Shown here one piece after another: positions 19,063-28,399 of a DNA stretch of 64,000 nucleotides. The position numbers and the translations under genes are program-made. The notes under the pieces were generated by a model that saw nothing but the letters and a program-made list of their open reading frames with translations, searched no databases and was not told the DNA's origin. The DNA comes from Microbacterium paraoxydans (lineage in GTDB: Bacteria; Actinomycetota; Actinomycetes; Actinomycetales; Microbacteriaceae). The DNA is taken from positions 744,001 to 808,000 of the forward strand of contig NZ_LT629770.1 of NCBI RefSeq assembly GCF_900105335.1, read 5' to 3'. The first letter of the stretch is position 1. Each line of letters opens with the position of its first letter.

Positions 19063-20264
19063 CTCGCGACCCTACCCCGCTCGGCTGACTGCTTCTCGGC
19101 GACCGGGATGGTCCGCGCGAAAGCCAGCAGGACACCGCAGGCGATGAGCACGGCCAAGAGCGCCGTCCCCCCCTGGGACATGAAGGGAAGGGGCACGCCC
19201 ATCACGGGGAAGACCCCGATGACCACGCCGACGTTCAGCACGGCCTGACCCACGATCCACACCGTGATCCCCCCGGCCGCGACGCGGATGAACGGGTCTG
19301 ACGTCTTGCGGATGACATGGAAGACACCCACGGTGAAGAACGTGAAGAGGGCGAGCACGACGATGCAGCCGATCAGCCCCAGCTCCTCGCCGACGATCGC
19401 GAAGATGAAGTCGTTGCCGGCGGCGGGGAGCCACCCGTACTTCTCCTGGGAGTTGCCGAGGCCGAGTCCGAAGACACCGCCGGAGGCCATGCCCCAGATG
19501 CCGTGGATCGACTGGTAGCAATCGTTGTAATAGAGCGTCATGTCGTCGCAGGTGGCGGTGATGCGCCGCATGCGGTCCTTGCTGGAGAGCGCATAAGCGA
19601 GGACAGCAGCCACGCCCAGGATCATCGGGATGATGAACAGCCGCAGCTTCACCCCGGAGAAGAAGAGGCAGCCGAGGAGGATGAGGACCAGCACCATCGC
19701 GGTGCCGAGGTCCTTACCCGCGAGCACGGTGCCGATCGCCAGCGCGCCGACGGGGACGACGGGTATGAAGACGTGGTGCCAGGTGCCGAGCATGGTCTGC
19801 TTGCGCAGCAGGACCGCGGCGATCCACAGGGCGAGCGCCAGCTTGAGGAACTCGGACGGCTGCATCTGGAAGCCCGCCACCTGGATCCAGTTCCGGTTTC
19901 CGCCGTCGGCGACGCCGAGTGGAGTGAACACCAGGAGCTGCAGGGCCACGGCGCCGAACAGCGCCGGCCACGCCATGCGCTTGAGGAACGCCACGGGGAA
20001 GCGGCTGATGAGGAACATCATCGGGATGCCGAGCAGGGCGAACACACCTTGCCGGAGAGCGCCGTCCAACGGGTTCTGCGCCTTGGCCACCGCCGTCGCG
20101 CTCGTCGCGGACAGCACCATCACGAGACCGAAGATCGTCAGGAGCAGGGCGGTCGACGCGATCAGCAGGAACTCGGTCGACACCGGGGTGAACCGGCGTC
20201 CGAGCGAGACCCGTGCCGCGAGGCCTCCCGACTCAGACCGCGGAGGGCGAGCCACCTGCGTCAT
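19059..20264 (-). CDS. ftsW: Septal peptidoglycan glycosyltransferase FtsW (SEDS family)
   Basis: A 401-aa polytopic protein with about ten membrane helices. It is a SEDS-family polymerase that builds septal glycan strands from lipid II together with FtsI. Signatures are NRNWIQVAGFQMQPSEFLKLAL, the catalytic GKDLGTAMV Asp, and the C-terminal GVPLPFMSQGGTALLAVLIACGVLLAF. The start ATG 20264 lies inside the 3' end of murD (32-bp overlap). It is placed between murD and murG as in most bacteria. RodA would be the alternative, but the dcw position makes FtsW secure. Confidence 0.96.
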   Translation of the reverse strand: MTQVARPPRSESGGLAARVSLGRRFTPVSTEFLLIASTALLLTIFGLVMVLSATSATAVAKAQNPLDGALRQGVFALLGIPMMFLISRFPVAFLKRMAWPALFGAVALQLLVFTPLGVADGGNRNWIQVAGFQMQPSEFLKLALALWIAAVLLRKQTMLGTWHHVFIPVVPVGALAIGTVLAGKDLGTAMVLVLILLGCLFFSGVKLRLFIIPMILGVAAVLAYALSSKDRMRRITATCDDMTLYYNDCYQSIHGIWGMASGGVFGLGLGNSQEKYGWLPAAGNDFIFAIVGEELGLIGCIVVLALFTFFTVGVFHVIRKTSDPFIRVAAGGITVWIVGQAVLNVGVVIGVFPVMGVPLPFMSQGGTALLAVLIACGVLLAFARTIPVAEKQSAERGRVAR

Positions 20265-21768
20265 CGGCGCTCCCCCGATCGATCCATTCCCGCACCGCCT
20301 CGGCGAAGCGGTGGCCCCGATCCGCGTAGCTGGAGAACTGGTCGAAGGATGCAGCGGCGGGAGCGAGGAGCACGGTGCCCTCCCCGTCGACGATCCCCGC
20401 CGCGATCTCCACGACGCGGTTCATGACCTGTCCAGTGTCACCAGCTTCGACCTCGAAGACCGGCACCGTCGGCGCGTGTCGCTCGAATGCCGCGACGACC
20501 GCCGCGCGGTCCACGCCGATGACGACCGCCGCGCGCGCGGTCGCGCCCGCGTCGGCGACGAGATCGCCGATGTCGACGCCCTTGAGATCGCCGCCCACGA
20601 CCCACACCGCTCCGGGGTACGCGCGCAGCGACGACGCCGCCGCGTGCGGGTTCGTCGCCTTGGAGTCGTCGACCCAGGTGATGCCGGCATGCCGGGCGAC
20701 CACCTCGATGCGGTGCGCGTCCAGGCGGAAGGTCTGCAGTGCGCCGTGGATCGCCTCGGGCTCGACTCCGAGGGAGCGGGCGAGAGCACTGGCGGCGAGG
20801 ATGTTCTGCACGATGTGCGGGGCCGACAGTCCTGCGGCCTCCAGGTCGGCGACCGTCGTCAGCTCCAGGGCGCTGCGCGCGCGGTCGTCGAGGAAGGCCC
20901 GATCGACGAGCAGCCCCTCCACGACGCCGAGGTCGCTCGGCCCGGGGATGCCGAGGTCGAAGCCGATGGCACGAGCACCCTCGACGACCTCGGCCTCCTC
21001 CACCATCCGACGCGTGGCCTCGTCGGCCTTGTTGTAGACGCAGGCGACGCGGGTGTTCCGATAGACCAGGGCCTTCGCGTCGCGGTAGGCCTGGGCGCTG
21101 CCATGCCAGACCAGATGATCGTCGGCGAGGTTCAGGCAGACCGCGGCGTGCGGGAAGAGCTCGCCCTCCGGGCGCGACAGGCCGAGATACCAGAGCTGGT
21201 GACTGGAGAGTTCGACGACGAGCACGTCGAAGCCGGCGGGGTCCCGCACCGCGTCGAGCACGGGGACGCCGATGTTGCCGCATGGTGCGGCCCGGAGCCC
21301 GCCGGCGACGAGCAGCGTCGCCGTGAGCTGGGTCGTGGTCGTCTTGCCGTTGGTGCCGGTGATGAGCACCCAGTCCGCCGGCGTGCCGTCCGCGCGGAGG
21401 ACCTTGTCGCGCACCCGCCAGGCGAGCTCGACGTCACCCCACAGGGCGATGCCCTCGTCCTGGGCCCAGCGGATGACCGGGTGCGCCGGAGCGAACCCCG
21501 GGGACGCGATGACGACCTCGGGTGCGAACGCCGTCAGCGCCTCGGGCACGGCGTCGAGCGGTCCGAGCTCCAGCCGTGCGCCGATGACGGGCAGAAGGCG
21601 GGCGTACTCCTCCTCCGCGGACTCGCTGAGCACGAGGACGTCGGCACCGAGCTCCGCGAGGGTGTCGGCCACGGAGAAGCCGGTCATGGAGAGGCCGAGG
21701 ACGGCGACGCGCAGGCCGCTCCAGTCGGCGTGCCAGCTCGTCAGCCCGGCCAGACGCTCAGCCGACAC
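20233..21768 (-). CDS. murD: UDP-N-acetylmuramoylalanine--D-glutamate ligase
   Basis: A 511-aa Mur ligase adding D-Glu to UDP-MurNAc-L-Ala (or -Gly). Motifs are VLGLSMTGFSVADTL in the UDP domain, the P-loop ITGTNGKTTTTQL, ELSSHQLW, VCLNLADDHLVWHGS and DDSKATNPHAAASSL. GTG 21768 overlaps the mraY stop by 11 bp, and the 3' end overlaps ftsW by 32 bp, so the cluster is tightly coupled here. Confidence 0.96.
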   Translation of the reverse strand: MSAERLAGLTSWHADWSGLRVAVLGLSMTGFSVADTLAELGADVLVLSESAEEEYARLLPVIGARLELGPLDAVPEALTAFAPEVVIASPGFAPAHPVIRWAQDEGIALWGDVELAWRVRDKVLRADGTPADWVLITGTNGKTTTTQLTATLLVAGGLRAAPCGNIGVPVLDAVRDPAGFDVLVVELSSHQLWYLGLSRPEGELFPHAAVCLNLADDHLVWHGSAQAYRDAKALVYRNTRVACVYNKADEATRRMVEEAEVVEGARAIGFDLGIPGPSDLGVVEGLLVDRAFLDDRARSALELTTVADLEAAGLSAPHIVQNILAASALARSLGVEPEAIHGALQTFRLDAHRIEVVARHAGITWVDDSKATNPHAAASSLRAYPGAVWVVGGDLKGVDIGDLVADAGATARAAVVIGVDRAAVVAAFERHAPTVPVFEVEAGDTGQVMNRVVEIAAGIVDGEGTVLLAPAAASFDQFSSYADRGHRFAEAVREWIDRGSADDAGGSPSAV

Positions 21769-22864
21769 GGGTCAGCCATTCGACGTAGAAGAGCCCGACG
21801 GCCGACACAGCGAGAAGACCCGCGATGATCCACATGCGCACCACGATGGTGACCTCCGACCAGCCCCGCATCTCGAGGTGGTGGTGGAACGGGCTCATGA
21901 GGAACAGCCGCTTGCCGCGGGTGATCTTGAAGTAGGCGCGCTGCAGGATCACGGATCCGGAGGCGAGCACGAAGACGCCGGCGATGATGAGGAGCAGCAG
22001 TTCGGTGCGGGTCATGACCGCCATCGCGGTGATGACGCCGCCGATGGCCATCGAGCCCACGTCGCCCATGAAGACCTTCGCCTTCGGGGCGTTCCACCAC
22101 AGGAACCCGATGAGGCTGGCGGCGAACGAGGCCGAGATGATCGCGAGGTTGAACGGGTCGCGCACCTCGTAGCAACCGCCGAGGGAACCGGGGTCTCCCC
22201 CGATGCAGGGCTGCTTAAACTGCCAGAACGCGATGAGGCTGTAGGCGCCGACGACGATCACGCCCGCGCCGGCGGCGAGGCCGTCGAGGCCGTCGGTGAG
22301 GTTGACGCTGTTGGAGGTCGCGACCCCGATGATCGAGATCCAGGCGAGGTAGAGGATCCAGCCCAGGATGACGCCGAACGCGAAGAGGTTCAGCCAGGTG
22401 ATGTCCCGGAAGAGGGAGATCGACGCGCTGGCCGGCGTCTGCCCCCACTTGTTCGGGAAGTTCAGCGCCACGATGCCGAAGGGGATCACGACGATGAGCT
22501 GACCGATCACCTTGCGCCACCCCGACAGCCCGAGGCTGCGCTGGCTGCGCACCTTCATGTAGTCGTCGATGAACCCGACCACGCCGAAGCCCACCATGAG
22601 CCAGATGACGAGGATCGCGGACAGCGCCGGCGTCTCCCCGCTGACGAGGACGCCGGTGAAGTAGCCCACGATCGAGCCGAGGATGAAGATGACCCCGCCC
22701 ATCGTGGGCGTGCCGCGCTTGGCCTCGTGGCTGGGGTTGCCGGCGGCTTCCGGGGTGCGGATGACCTGCCCCCAGCCCCACTTCCGGAAGAGCCGGAGGA
22801 AGACGGGAGTCAGGAAGAGAGTGAAGGCGAGCGAGATGGCCGCCGCCATGATGAGGGACCTCAC
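21758..22864 (-). CDS. mraY: Phospho-MurNAc-pentapeptide transferase
   Basis: A 368-aa integral membrane enzyme that transfers phospho-MurNAc-pentapeptide from UDP to undecaprenyl phosphate, making lipid I. Ten helices are expected. Catalytic landmarks are FIDDYMKV (Asp pair), NSVNLTDGLDGLA, KVFMGDVGSMAIGG, and the His-rich loop SPFHHHLEMRGWSE. The region around CIGGDPGSLGGCYEVRD is an extra extracellular loop with two Cys, seen in actinobacterial MraY. GTG 22864 overlaps the murF stop (GTGA). Confidence 0.97.
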   Translation of the reverse strand: MRSLIMAAAISLAFTLFLTPVFLRLFRKWGWGQVIRTPEAAGNPSHEAKRGTPTMGGVIFILGSIVGYFTGVLVSGETPALSAILVIWLMVGFGVVGFIDDYMKVRSQRSLGLSGWRKVIGQLIVVIPFGIVALNFPNKWGQTPASASISLFRDITWLNLFAFGVILGWILYLAWISIIGVATSNSVNLTDGLDGLAAGAGVIVVGAYSLIAFWQFKQPCIGGDPGSLGGCYEVRDPFNLAIISASFAASLIGFLWWNAPKAKVFMGDVGSMAIGGVITAMAVMTRTELLLLIIAGVFVLASGSVILQRAYFKITRGKRLFLMSPFHHHLEMRGWSEVTIVVRMWIIAGLLAVSAVGLFYVEWLTRVG

Positions 22865-24273
22865 GAGAACAATTCTCCCAGACGATCGCCGAGATGCCGG
22901 AGGCCCACGGAGTTGGACGACTTCACGAGGACCCGGTCACCGTCGCGCAGCTCGGTGCGGAGGTACTCGAACGCGGCGTCCTGGTCCGGCAGATGCACGG
23001 CCTCGCTGTCCCACGACCCCTCGCCGACGGCGGCGAGGTAGAGCCGACGGGCCTCAGGCCCGACGACGACGATGCGCCGGATGTTGAGGCGCACGGCGAG
23101 CAGACCGATGCGGTCGTGCTCTTCCCCGGCGCTCTCGCCGAGCTCGCTCATGGCACCGAGCACGGCGACGGTGCGCTCGTCCGGTCCGGTGATCTGCGCG
23201 AGCGTCCGCAGCGCGGCCGCCATCGAATCGGGGCTGGCGTTGTACGCGTCGTTGATGATGCGGACGCGGTCGTTGCCCAGCGGCTGCATGCGCCAGCGCT
23301 CGGCGATCTCGACGGTCTCCAACCGGGACACGGCCTCCGATGGAGCCACGCCGAGCTCCACGGCGGCGGTGATCGCGGCGAGGGCGTTCGTGACGTGGTG
23401 GGCCCCGAGGACGCGCAGCCGCAGCGGCAGCTCCTCTCCCGCGGCCTCGATCACGCACTGCGTTCCGGAGGCCGACACCTCGATGTCCCGCGCGTGCACG
23501 GCGGCCGCGGCGGACTGGCCGAAGCCGACGACCCGGAGGCCGCGGCTCTCCGCGAGCTCCCGCATCGCCCAGACGCGGGGGTCGTCGGCGTTGAGCACGG
23601 CGGTGCCGGGCACGCGGGCCGCGGCGACGAGCTCGGACTTGGCCTTCGCGGTGGCCTCGATGCCGCCGAAGCCCCCGGCGTGCGCCATGCCGACCATGAG
23701 CACGACGACGAGGTCGGGCTCGACGAGGCCGGCGAGCCGCGCGATGCTGCCTGGGGCGGCGGCGCCGAACTCGCTCACGAGGAAGCGGGTGTCATGCGTG
23801 ACGCGGAGCATCGTCACCGGGGCGCCGACCTCATTGTTGAAGGACTTCACCGGAGCGACGGTCTCACCCTCGTCCTCGAGGATGCGGGCGAGGAAGTTCT
23901 TGGTCGTCGTCTTGCCGTTGGAGCCGGTGATGCCGACGATGCGGAGGTTCCCGCCGGCGCGCACGCGCGCCACGACCTCGCGGGCGAGGTCGCCGAGCGC
24001 GGCGACGGCATCGGGCACGACGATCTGCGAGACATCGACGTCGACCGGGTGCTCGACGATCGCCAGCACGGCACCGGCTTCGACGGCGGCGCCGACGAAA
24101 CGGTGCCCGTCCGTCTCGGCACCGGGCTTGGCGACGAAGATCGAACCCGCCTCCATGGTGCGGGAATCGGTGTCGACGATGCCGTCGACCACCGTCTCCG
24201 GCGTGTGCTCTCCGGCCACGCGCAGTTCACCACCGATGGCGGCAGCGATCTCAGCGAGCGTCAGGGCGATCAT
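22861..24273 (-). CDS. murF: UDP-N-acetylmuramoyl-tripeptide--D-alanyl-D-alanine ligase
   Basis: A 470-aa Mur ligase that adds D-Ala-D-Ala to complete the pentapeptide precursor. The MurF-type N-domain (DSRTMEAGSIFVAKPGAETDGHRF) is followed by the P-loop GITGSNGKTTTKNF, the SFNNEVGAPVTML motif specific for MurF, INDAYNASPDSMAAAL, and the C-terminal SSNSVGLRHL. It starts 27 nt after the ftsI stop. A murE gene is normally expected in that gap and is not there. Confidence 0.96.
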   Translation of the reverse strand: MIALTLAEIAAAIGGELRVAGEHTPETVVDGIVDTDSRTMEAGSIFVAKPGAETDGHRFVGAAVEAGAVLAIVEHPVDVDVSQIVVPDAVAALGDLAREVVARVRAGGNLRIVGITGSNGKTTTKNFLARILEDEGETVAPVKSFNNEVGAPVTMLRVTHDTRFLVSEFGAAAPGSIARLAGLVEPDLVVVLMVGMAHAGGFGGIEATAKAKSELVAAARVPGTAVLNADDPRVWAMRELAESRGLRVVGFGQSAAAAVHARDIEVSASGTQCVIEAAGEELPLRLRVLGAHHVTNALAAITAAVELGVAPSEAVSRLETVEIAERWRMQPLGNDRVRIINDAYNASPDSMAAALRTLAQITGPDERTVAVLGAMSELGESAGEEHDRIGLLAVRLNIRRIVVVGPEARRLYLAAVGEGSWDSEAVHLPDQDAAFEYLRTELRDGDRVLVKSSNSVGLRHLGDRLGELFS

Positions 24274-24300
24274 GTCATCTCCATGCGCGGCTCTCGCCGG

Positions 24301-26070
24301 CTATCCGAACTTGGGGAGGAGCGCGTCCATCGGGACAGAGGACGGCATCACGCGATAGGTCTTCATCACCTGCGTCATCGCCTTCTGGAAGGCGGAAGCG
24401 GTGGCCGCGGACGATACAACCTTAGTCGGCTCGTCGAGGGTCACCACGACGACGTACTGGGGGTCGTCGACGGGAGCGAAGCCCACCATGCTGGTGTAGT
24501 ACACGCCGGCCTTGTAGCCGCCCTTGCCGTCCGACACCTGCGCGGTACCGGTCTTGCTGGTCACCCGGTAGCCGGGGACCTGGATGCGATCGGCGTTGCC
24601 GCCCTGCACTGCGACGTTCTCCAGCATCCGGGTCAGGTCGGCCGCGGTCTGCTCCTTCACGATCTGCTCGTGCTTCGGCTTAGGGGTCTCCGTGACGGTC
24701 CCGTCGGGGGCCGTGCAGGACTCGACCATCGACAGGTCGATCTTCTCCCCGCCGTTGGCGATGGCCTGGTACGCGCCGGCGAGCTGGGGGGCCGTCACCG
24801 TGAAGTACTGGCCGAACGTCGTCGTGTAGAGCGACTGACTGTCCCAGTCGCTCACCGGGTGGAGGATGCCGCCCACCTCGGAGGGGAAGTCCAGCGTCTT
24901 CTGCCCGACGCCGAAGCGCTGCAGGTAGTCGTAGCGGACCTCGGGGGCGACCATCGTGCCGAACTTCGACAGCGCGGTGTTGGACGAGTCGATCAGTCCG
25001 CCGGCCAGCGTGTAGTTGTAGGCGGGGTGGCTGAATGCGTCGTTGACCACGGCACCGTTGGGGAAGGTCTCGCGCGACGACGCCGTGACCGTGCTGAGCG
25101 GAGTGAGGCCGGCACCCTCCATCGCCGCGGCCGCGGTGATCGCCTTGAAGGTGGAGCCCGGCTCGAAGTCGCGGTGGAAGATCTGGCTGTAACGCGTCTC
25201 CGGCGTGGAGGAGTCCAGGTCGTTCGGGTCCATGGCCGGCCACTCGGCGGCGGCGCGGATCTTCCCGGTGCCCACCTCGACGACCGTCACGGTCCCGCCC
25301 TTGGCGCCCTGCTTCTGGGCCTCTTCGCCGATCATCTGCTGGAGGTACCACTGCAGGTCGCTGTTGATGGTGAGCTGCACCGTGCCGCCGTCGACGGCGT
25401 CGGTGACGGATTCGCTGCCCGGGATCACGACCCCGTCCTTGCCCTTGCGATAGGTCTTCTCACCGTCCACGGGCGCCAGGCATGCCTGCTCGAGCTGCTC
25501 GACACCGGCTTTGGCCTCGCCCGTGTTGTCGAGGAAGCCCAGCACGTTGCCGGCGACGGCCCCGTTGGGGTAGACCCGGGTCTCGCGCGGCTTCAGCGCC
25601 AGGTAAGACCCGAGGCCGAGGTCGCGGAGCGCGATGTACTGCTCGGTGTTCAACCCGGTTTTCAAGGGCGCGTACTGGCTGTTCGGGTTCTCGGCGAGGG
25701 CGTCGGAGACACGCTTGCGGATCTCGTCTCCCGACACCCCCGTGATCGCGGCGATCTTCTCGGAGGCCTCGGCCCACGGCAGAGCCGGATCCTTCTCCTC
25801 CGTGAGCCTGATGACCTGCGGGCTGAGCTGCGCGTCGTAGACCATGACGCTCGACGCGAGGACCGTGCCCTCGGAGTCGACGATGGATCCCCGCTGGCCG
25901 GGGATCTTCGAGCCGTCGCCGATGTGCTCGAGGGATTGGCTGACGTGCTCGTCGGCGCTCACCACCTGGATGTCGATGAGGCGGACGACGAACGCCACCA
26001 GGATGGAAAGGATGACCGCCAGGGCGACGACGGTGCGTCGCCGCGGTCCGCGCGTGGCTCGTGTCGTCAT
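24301..26070 (-). CDS. ftsI: Septal transpeptidase FtsI/PbpB (class B penicillin-binding protein)
   Basis: A 589-aa class B PBP that crosslinks septal peptidoglycan with FtsW. A short basic cytoplasmic tail and one membrane helix (about residues 12-34) precede the dimerisation domain. The transpeptidase domain has the catalytic serine in EPGSTFK near residue 305, S-S-N near 360, and SKTGTAQ near 505. No PASTA domains are present at the C-terminus. The open frame runs further upstream, but ATG 26070 has GGAGAG and fits the family. It follows the FtsL-like gene by 25 nt and precedes murF by 27 nt. Confidence 0.96.
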   Translation of the reverse strand: MTTRATRGPRRRTVVALAVILSILVAFVVRLIDIQVVSADEHVSQSLEHIGDGSKIPGQRGSIVDSEGTVLASSVMVYDAQLSPQVIRLTEEKDPALPWAEASEKIAAITGVSGDEIRKRVSDALAENPNSQYAPLKTGLNTEQYIALRDLGLGSYLALKPRETRVYPNGAVAGNVLGFLDNTGEAKAGVEQLEQACLAPVDGEKTYRKGKDGVVIPGSESVTDAVDGGTVQLTINSDLQWYLQQMIGEEAQKQGAKGGTVTVVEVGTGKIRAAAEWPAMDPNDLDSSTPETRYSQIFHRDFEPGSTFKAITAAAAMEGAGLTPLSTVTASSRETFPNGAVVNDAFSHPAYNYTLAGGLIDSSNTALSKFGTMVAPEVRYDYLQRFGVGQKTLDFPSEVGGILHPVSDWDSQSLYTTTFGQYFTVTAPQLAGAYQAIANGGEKIDLSMVESCTAPDGTVTETPKPKHEQIVKEQTAADLTRMLENVAVQGGNADRIQVPGYRVTSKTGTAQVSDGKGGYKAGVYYTSMVGFAPVDDPQYVVVVTLDEPTKVVSSAATASAFQKAMTQVMKTYRVMPSSVPMDALLPKFG

Positions 26071-26095
26071 GGGATCTCTCCGTCGCTCGGGATGG

Positions 26096-26668
26096 TCAGT
26101 GCGTCGTGGGGCTGGGCAGGCCGTCGGTGATGGCCGGTGGCAGGTCTTGCGCCGGCGATGTGCCGCCGGTCTCCTCGTCCGCCGTGTCCGTCGCCGGCGG
26201 CGTCTCCTCCGTGACGAGGACGTTGCCGACGGCCGCCTTCCCGTTGGGATCGATCGTGGACACCCCCTCCGCCCCGGTACCCGCGCCGAAGACGGCACCG
26301 TCGCTGAGGCGGAGATAGGACGGGGCGCCCGCCACGACCATGCCGAGGTCGGCGGCGCTGCTGGCGAGCACCTGCGGGGAGCTCAGTCCCGTGAGCTCTT
26401 CCTGGAGCGCATCGGTCCGGAGGTCGAGTTCACGCTGCTGGGACGTGAGCCCCGCGAGGGTGAACGAGTCCTGGGTGATGGCGAGCGAGAGCCCGACCTG
26501 ACCCGCGCCGATGGCCAGGGCGCCGCCCAGCGCGACGAGCGCGTAGGCGAGCTTCGGCTTGCGGCGTCGTGCCGGGGGCGTCACCGGCCGCAGGCGCCGC
26601 TCCGGCGCCGTCTCCGGGGCGGCCGGCTGCAGTGGCAGGGCTGGCTTGCGGACTGCGTTCATGCTCAT
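26096..26668 (-). CDS. FtsL-like divisome membrane protein
   Basis: A 190-aa bitopic protein in the ftsL position between rsmH and ftsI. A basic Pro-rich cytoplasmic segment (about 1-40) is followed by one membrane helix (about 41-63). A short heptad-rich stretch with Leu/Gln ([19 protein letters not shown]) follows, as in FtsL, and then an unusually long Gly/Thr/Pro-rich extracellular tail. Sequence identity in FtsL is always low, so the call rests on position, topology and the coiled coil. ATG 26668 overlaps the rsmH stop in ATGA. In the divisome FtsL would activate FtsW/FtsI with FtsQ. Confidence 0.75.
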   Translation of the reverse strand: MSMNAVRKPALPLQPAAPETAPERRLRPVTPPARRRKPKLAYALVALGGALAIGAGQVGLSLAITQDSFTLAGLTSQQRELDLRTDALQEELTGLSSPQVLASSAADLGMVVAGAPSYLRLSDGAVFGAGTGAEGVSTIDPNGKAAVGNVLVTEETPPATDTADEETGGTSPAQDLPPAITDGLPSPTTH

Positions 26669-27603
26669 GCGCTCTCCCGCACCTTCTCGGCGGCGCGCAG
26701 GCGCACCGGTATCGCACGCGGATTGCGTGCGCGCTCTTCGTCGTCGGCGACTTCCGCCCCCTTGGTCAGGATGCGGAATCGGGGGGCGTGCTCGGGCAGT
26801 TCGACAGGCAACCCGGCGGGCGCCGTCGAGGAGGAGGCGGCGGCGAAGGCCTGCTTGACCAGCCGGTCCTCGAGGGACTGGTACGACATCACCACGATGC
26901 GTCCTCCGACCGCGAGGGCGTCCATCGCGGCGGGGATCGCGTCAGCGAGGACGTTCAGCTCGGCGTTGACCTCGATCCGGAGGGCCTGGAACACGCGCTT
27001 CGCCGGGTGCCCTGATCGCTGCGCTGCCGCGGGGGTTGCGGCCACGAGGATGTCGACGAGCTCACCCGATCGCGTGATCGGCTGCTTCTGACGGGCGTCG
27101 ATGATGAAGCGCGCATACCGGCCGGCGAGCTTCTCCTCCCCGTACCGCTCGAAGATGCGCCGCAGGTTCCCCTCGCTGTAGCTGGCGATGACCTCGGCGG
27201 CGGTGATGCCCTTCGTCTGATCCATCCGCATGTCGAGCGGAGCGTCCTTGGAATACGCGAAGCCGCGTTCGGCCTCGTCCAGCTGCAGCGACGAGACACC
27301 CAGGTCGAACAGGATCCCGGCGGCGTCCTGAGCGTGCAGCCCGATCTCGTCGTAGACGGTGTGGACGAGCGTGACCCGATCCCGGAACCGGGCGAGCCGC
27401 TCCCCCGCGATCTTCAGCGCGTCGGTGTCCCGGTCCAGCCCGATGAGACGGATGCCGGGGAATCGCTCGAGCAGCGCCTCGGAATGGCCGCCCATGCCGA
27501 GGGTGGCGTCGACGAGCACGGCGCCGTCCTCCTGGAGGGCGGGCGCGAGGAGCTCGACGCAGCGGTCGAGCAGGACAGGAGTGTGGATGTCGCGTAGGTT
27601 CAT
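26665..27603 (-). CDS. rsmH: 16S rRNA (cytosine-1402-N4)-methyltransferase
   Basis: A 312-aa SAM-dependent methyltransferase that modifies C1402 in the ribosomal P site. The family start [13 protein letters not shown] is followed by the SAM loop [15 protein letters not shown], then [53 protein letters not shown] and [17 protein letters not shown] 27603 has GAGAGA upstream; a longer open frame exists but its extra residues are not family-like. It follows mraZ by 103 nt and is coupled to the FtsL-like gene. Confidence 0.97.
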   Translation of the reverse strand: MNLRDIHTPVLLDRCVELLAPALQEDGAVLVDATLGMGGHSEALLERFPGIRLIGLDRDTDALKIAGERLARFRDRVTLVHTVYDEIGLHAQDAAGILFDLGVSSLQLDEAERGFAYSKDAPLDMRMDQTKGITAAEVIASYSEGNLRRIFERYGEEKLAGRYARFIIDARQKQPITRSGELVDILVAATPAAAQRSGHPAKRVFQALRIEVNAELNVLADAIPAAMDALAVGGRIVVMSYQSLEDRLVKQAFAAASSSTAPAGLPVELPEHAPRFRILTKGAEVADDEERARNPRAIPVRLRAAEKVRESA

Positions 27604-27706
27604 GATCTCTCTCGGGTCCGACCTTCGGCTCTGATCCCCCTCCGCATCTCGACCCGGCACCGGGGAAGTGTGTCGGGGCGGGAGCGGCGGGGCATCACAG
27701 CCGTGG

Positions 27707-28138
27707 TCAGAACAGTCCGGGAATCACCTCCTGCTCCAGCTCGGCGTAGGACTCCTCGCCGGCGGCGAGGTAGGCGTTCCAGCTCTCCGCGTCCCAGATC
27801 TCGGCGTGGGCGCCGACTCCGGTCACGATGAGCTCCTTCTGAAGACCTGCGTACTGACGCAGGTGGGCGGGGATGGTGATGCGGTTCTGGCTGTCGGGCA
27901 TCTCCGCGCTGGCGCCGGAGAGGAACATGCGCATGAAGTCACGCGCCTGCTTGTTGGCGAGCGGCGCCTGACGGATCCGCTCGTGCATCGCCTCGAACTC
28001 GGCCGTGCTGAAGACGTAGAGGCAGCGCTCCTGGCCCCGGGTGACGACGATGCCGCCGCCCAGGTCCTCGCGGAACTTCGCGGGAAGGATGACCCGTCCC
28101 TTGTCGTCCAGCTTCGGTGAGTGCGTGCCCAGCAGCAT
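27707..28138 (-). CDS. mraZ: Transcriptional regulator MraZ
   Basis: A 143-aa ring-forming DNA-binding protein and first gene of the dcw cluster, which in other bacteria represses its own operon. Two SpoVT/AbrB-like repeats are visible: [25 protein letters not shown] with [13 protein letters not shown], and [22 protein letters not shown] with [22 protein letters not shown] 28138 has AGGGGG about 10 nt upstream. Three 10-bp-spaced boxes lie 43-66 bp upstream of the start, matching the known operator architecture. Confidence 0.97.
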   Translation of the reverse strand: MLLGTHSPKLDDKGRVILPAKFREDLGGGIVVTRGQERCLYVFSTAEFEAMHERIRQAPLANKQARDFMRMFLSGASAEMPDSQNRITIPAHLRQYAGLQKELIVTGVGAHAEIWDAESWNAYLAAGEESYAELEQEVIPGLF

Positions 28139-28180
28139 CGGCCATCACCCCCTCTCCGTCCGGCCAACTCGAGGTGCGCC

Positions 28181-28206
28181 CCACTTTACTCCACTTTCCT
28201 CCACAT
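28181..28206 (-). promoter_or_regulatory. MraZ operator: three direct GTGG boxes at 10-bp period
   Basis: On the minus strand GTGGAG, GTGGAG and GTGGGG occur with their GTGG cores at 28201-28204, 28191-28194 and 28181-28184, exactly 10 bp apart. The last two are preceded by AAA. MraZ is known to bind repeats of this type (TGGGN in E. coli, AAAGTGG in mollicutes) spaced by one helical turn. The site lies 43 bp upstream of mraZ. Confidence 0.85.
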
Positions 28207-28286
28207 TCCTACGACGAATCCAGGCTATCGCCGCCCATTCCCGGGAGGATGTTCGCTCATGCCCTGGAATTCCGCGGCACAGGGAG

Positions 28287-28331
28287 GTGGAGGGCCGGTG
28301 GAGGACAGTGGAGGGCTGGTGGAGGGTGGAC
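28287..28331 (+). repeat. Plus-strand array of GTGGAG repeats upstream of mraZ
   Basis: GTGGAG starts at 28287, 28298, 28308 and 28319, with GTGGAC at 28326. The first four are 10-11 bp apart, the same period as the mraZ operator but on the opposite strand and about 150 bp upstream of the gene. The spacing suggests a second MraZ-binding patch or a decayed duplicate of it. A purine-biased simple repeat is the alternative. Confidence 0.5.
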
Positions 28332-28345
28332 GGCGCAGCACGCAC

Positions 28346-28376
28346 GAAAAAGCCCGGATGCTCAGCATCCGGGCTT
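28346..28376 (-). terminator. Rho-independent terminator after the DUF3040 gene
   Basis: Arms 28350-28361 and 28365-28376 form a perfect 12-bp hairpin (AAGCCCGGATGC with its complement) around a 3-nt loop. In minus-strand RNA it is followed by a run of Us. It lies 24 nt after the DUF3040 stop. Confidence 0.85.
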
Positions 28377-28399
28377 CGTGGTGGAGAGAAAGGGAGGGG

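Noticed and set aside
19630..21828. 732-codon plus-strand open frame over ftsW and murD
   Set aside because: It is antisense to two well-conserved genes.
22894..26130. 1078-codon plus-strand open frame over murF and ftsI
   Set aside because: It is antisense to well-conserved genes and contains no recognisable motif.
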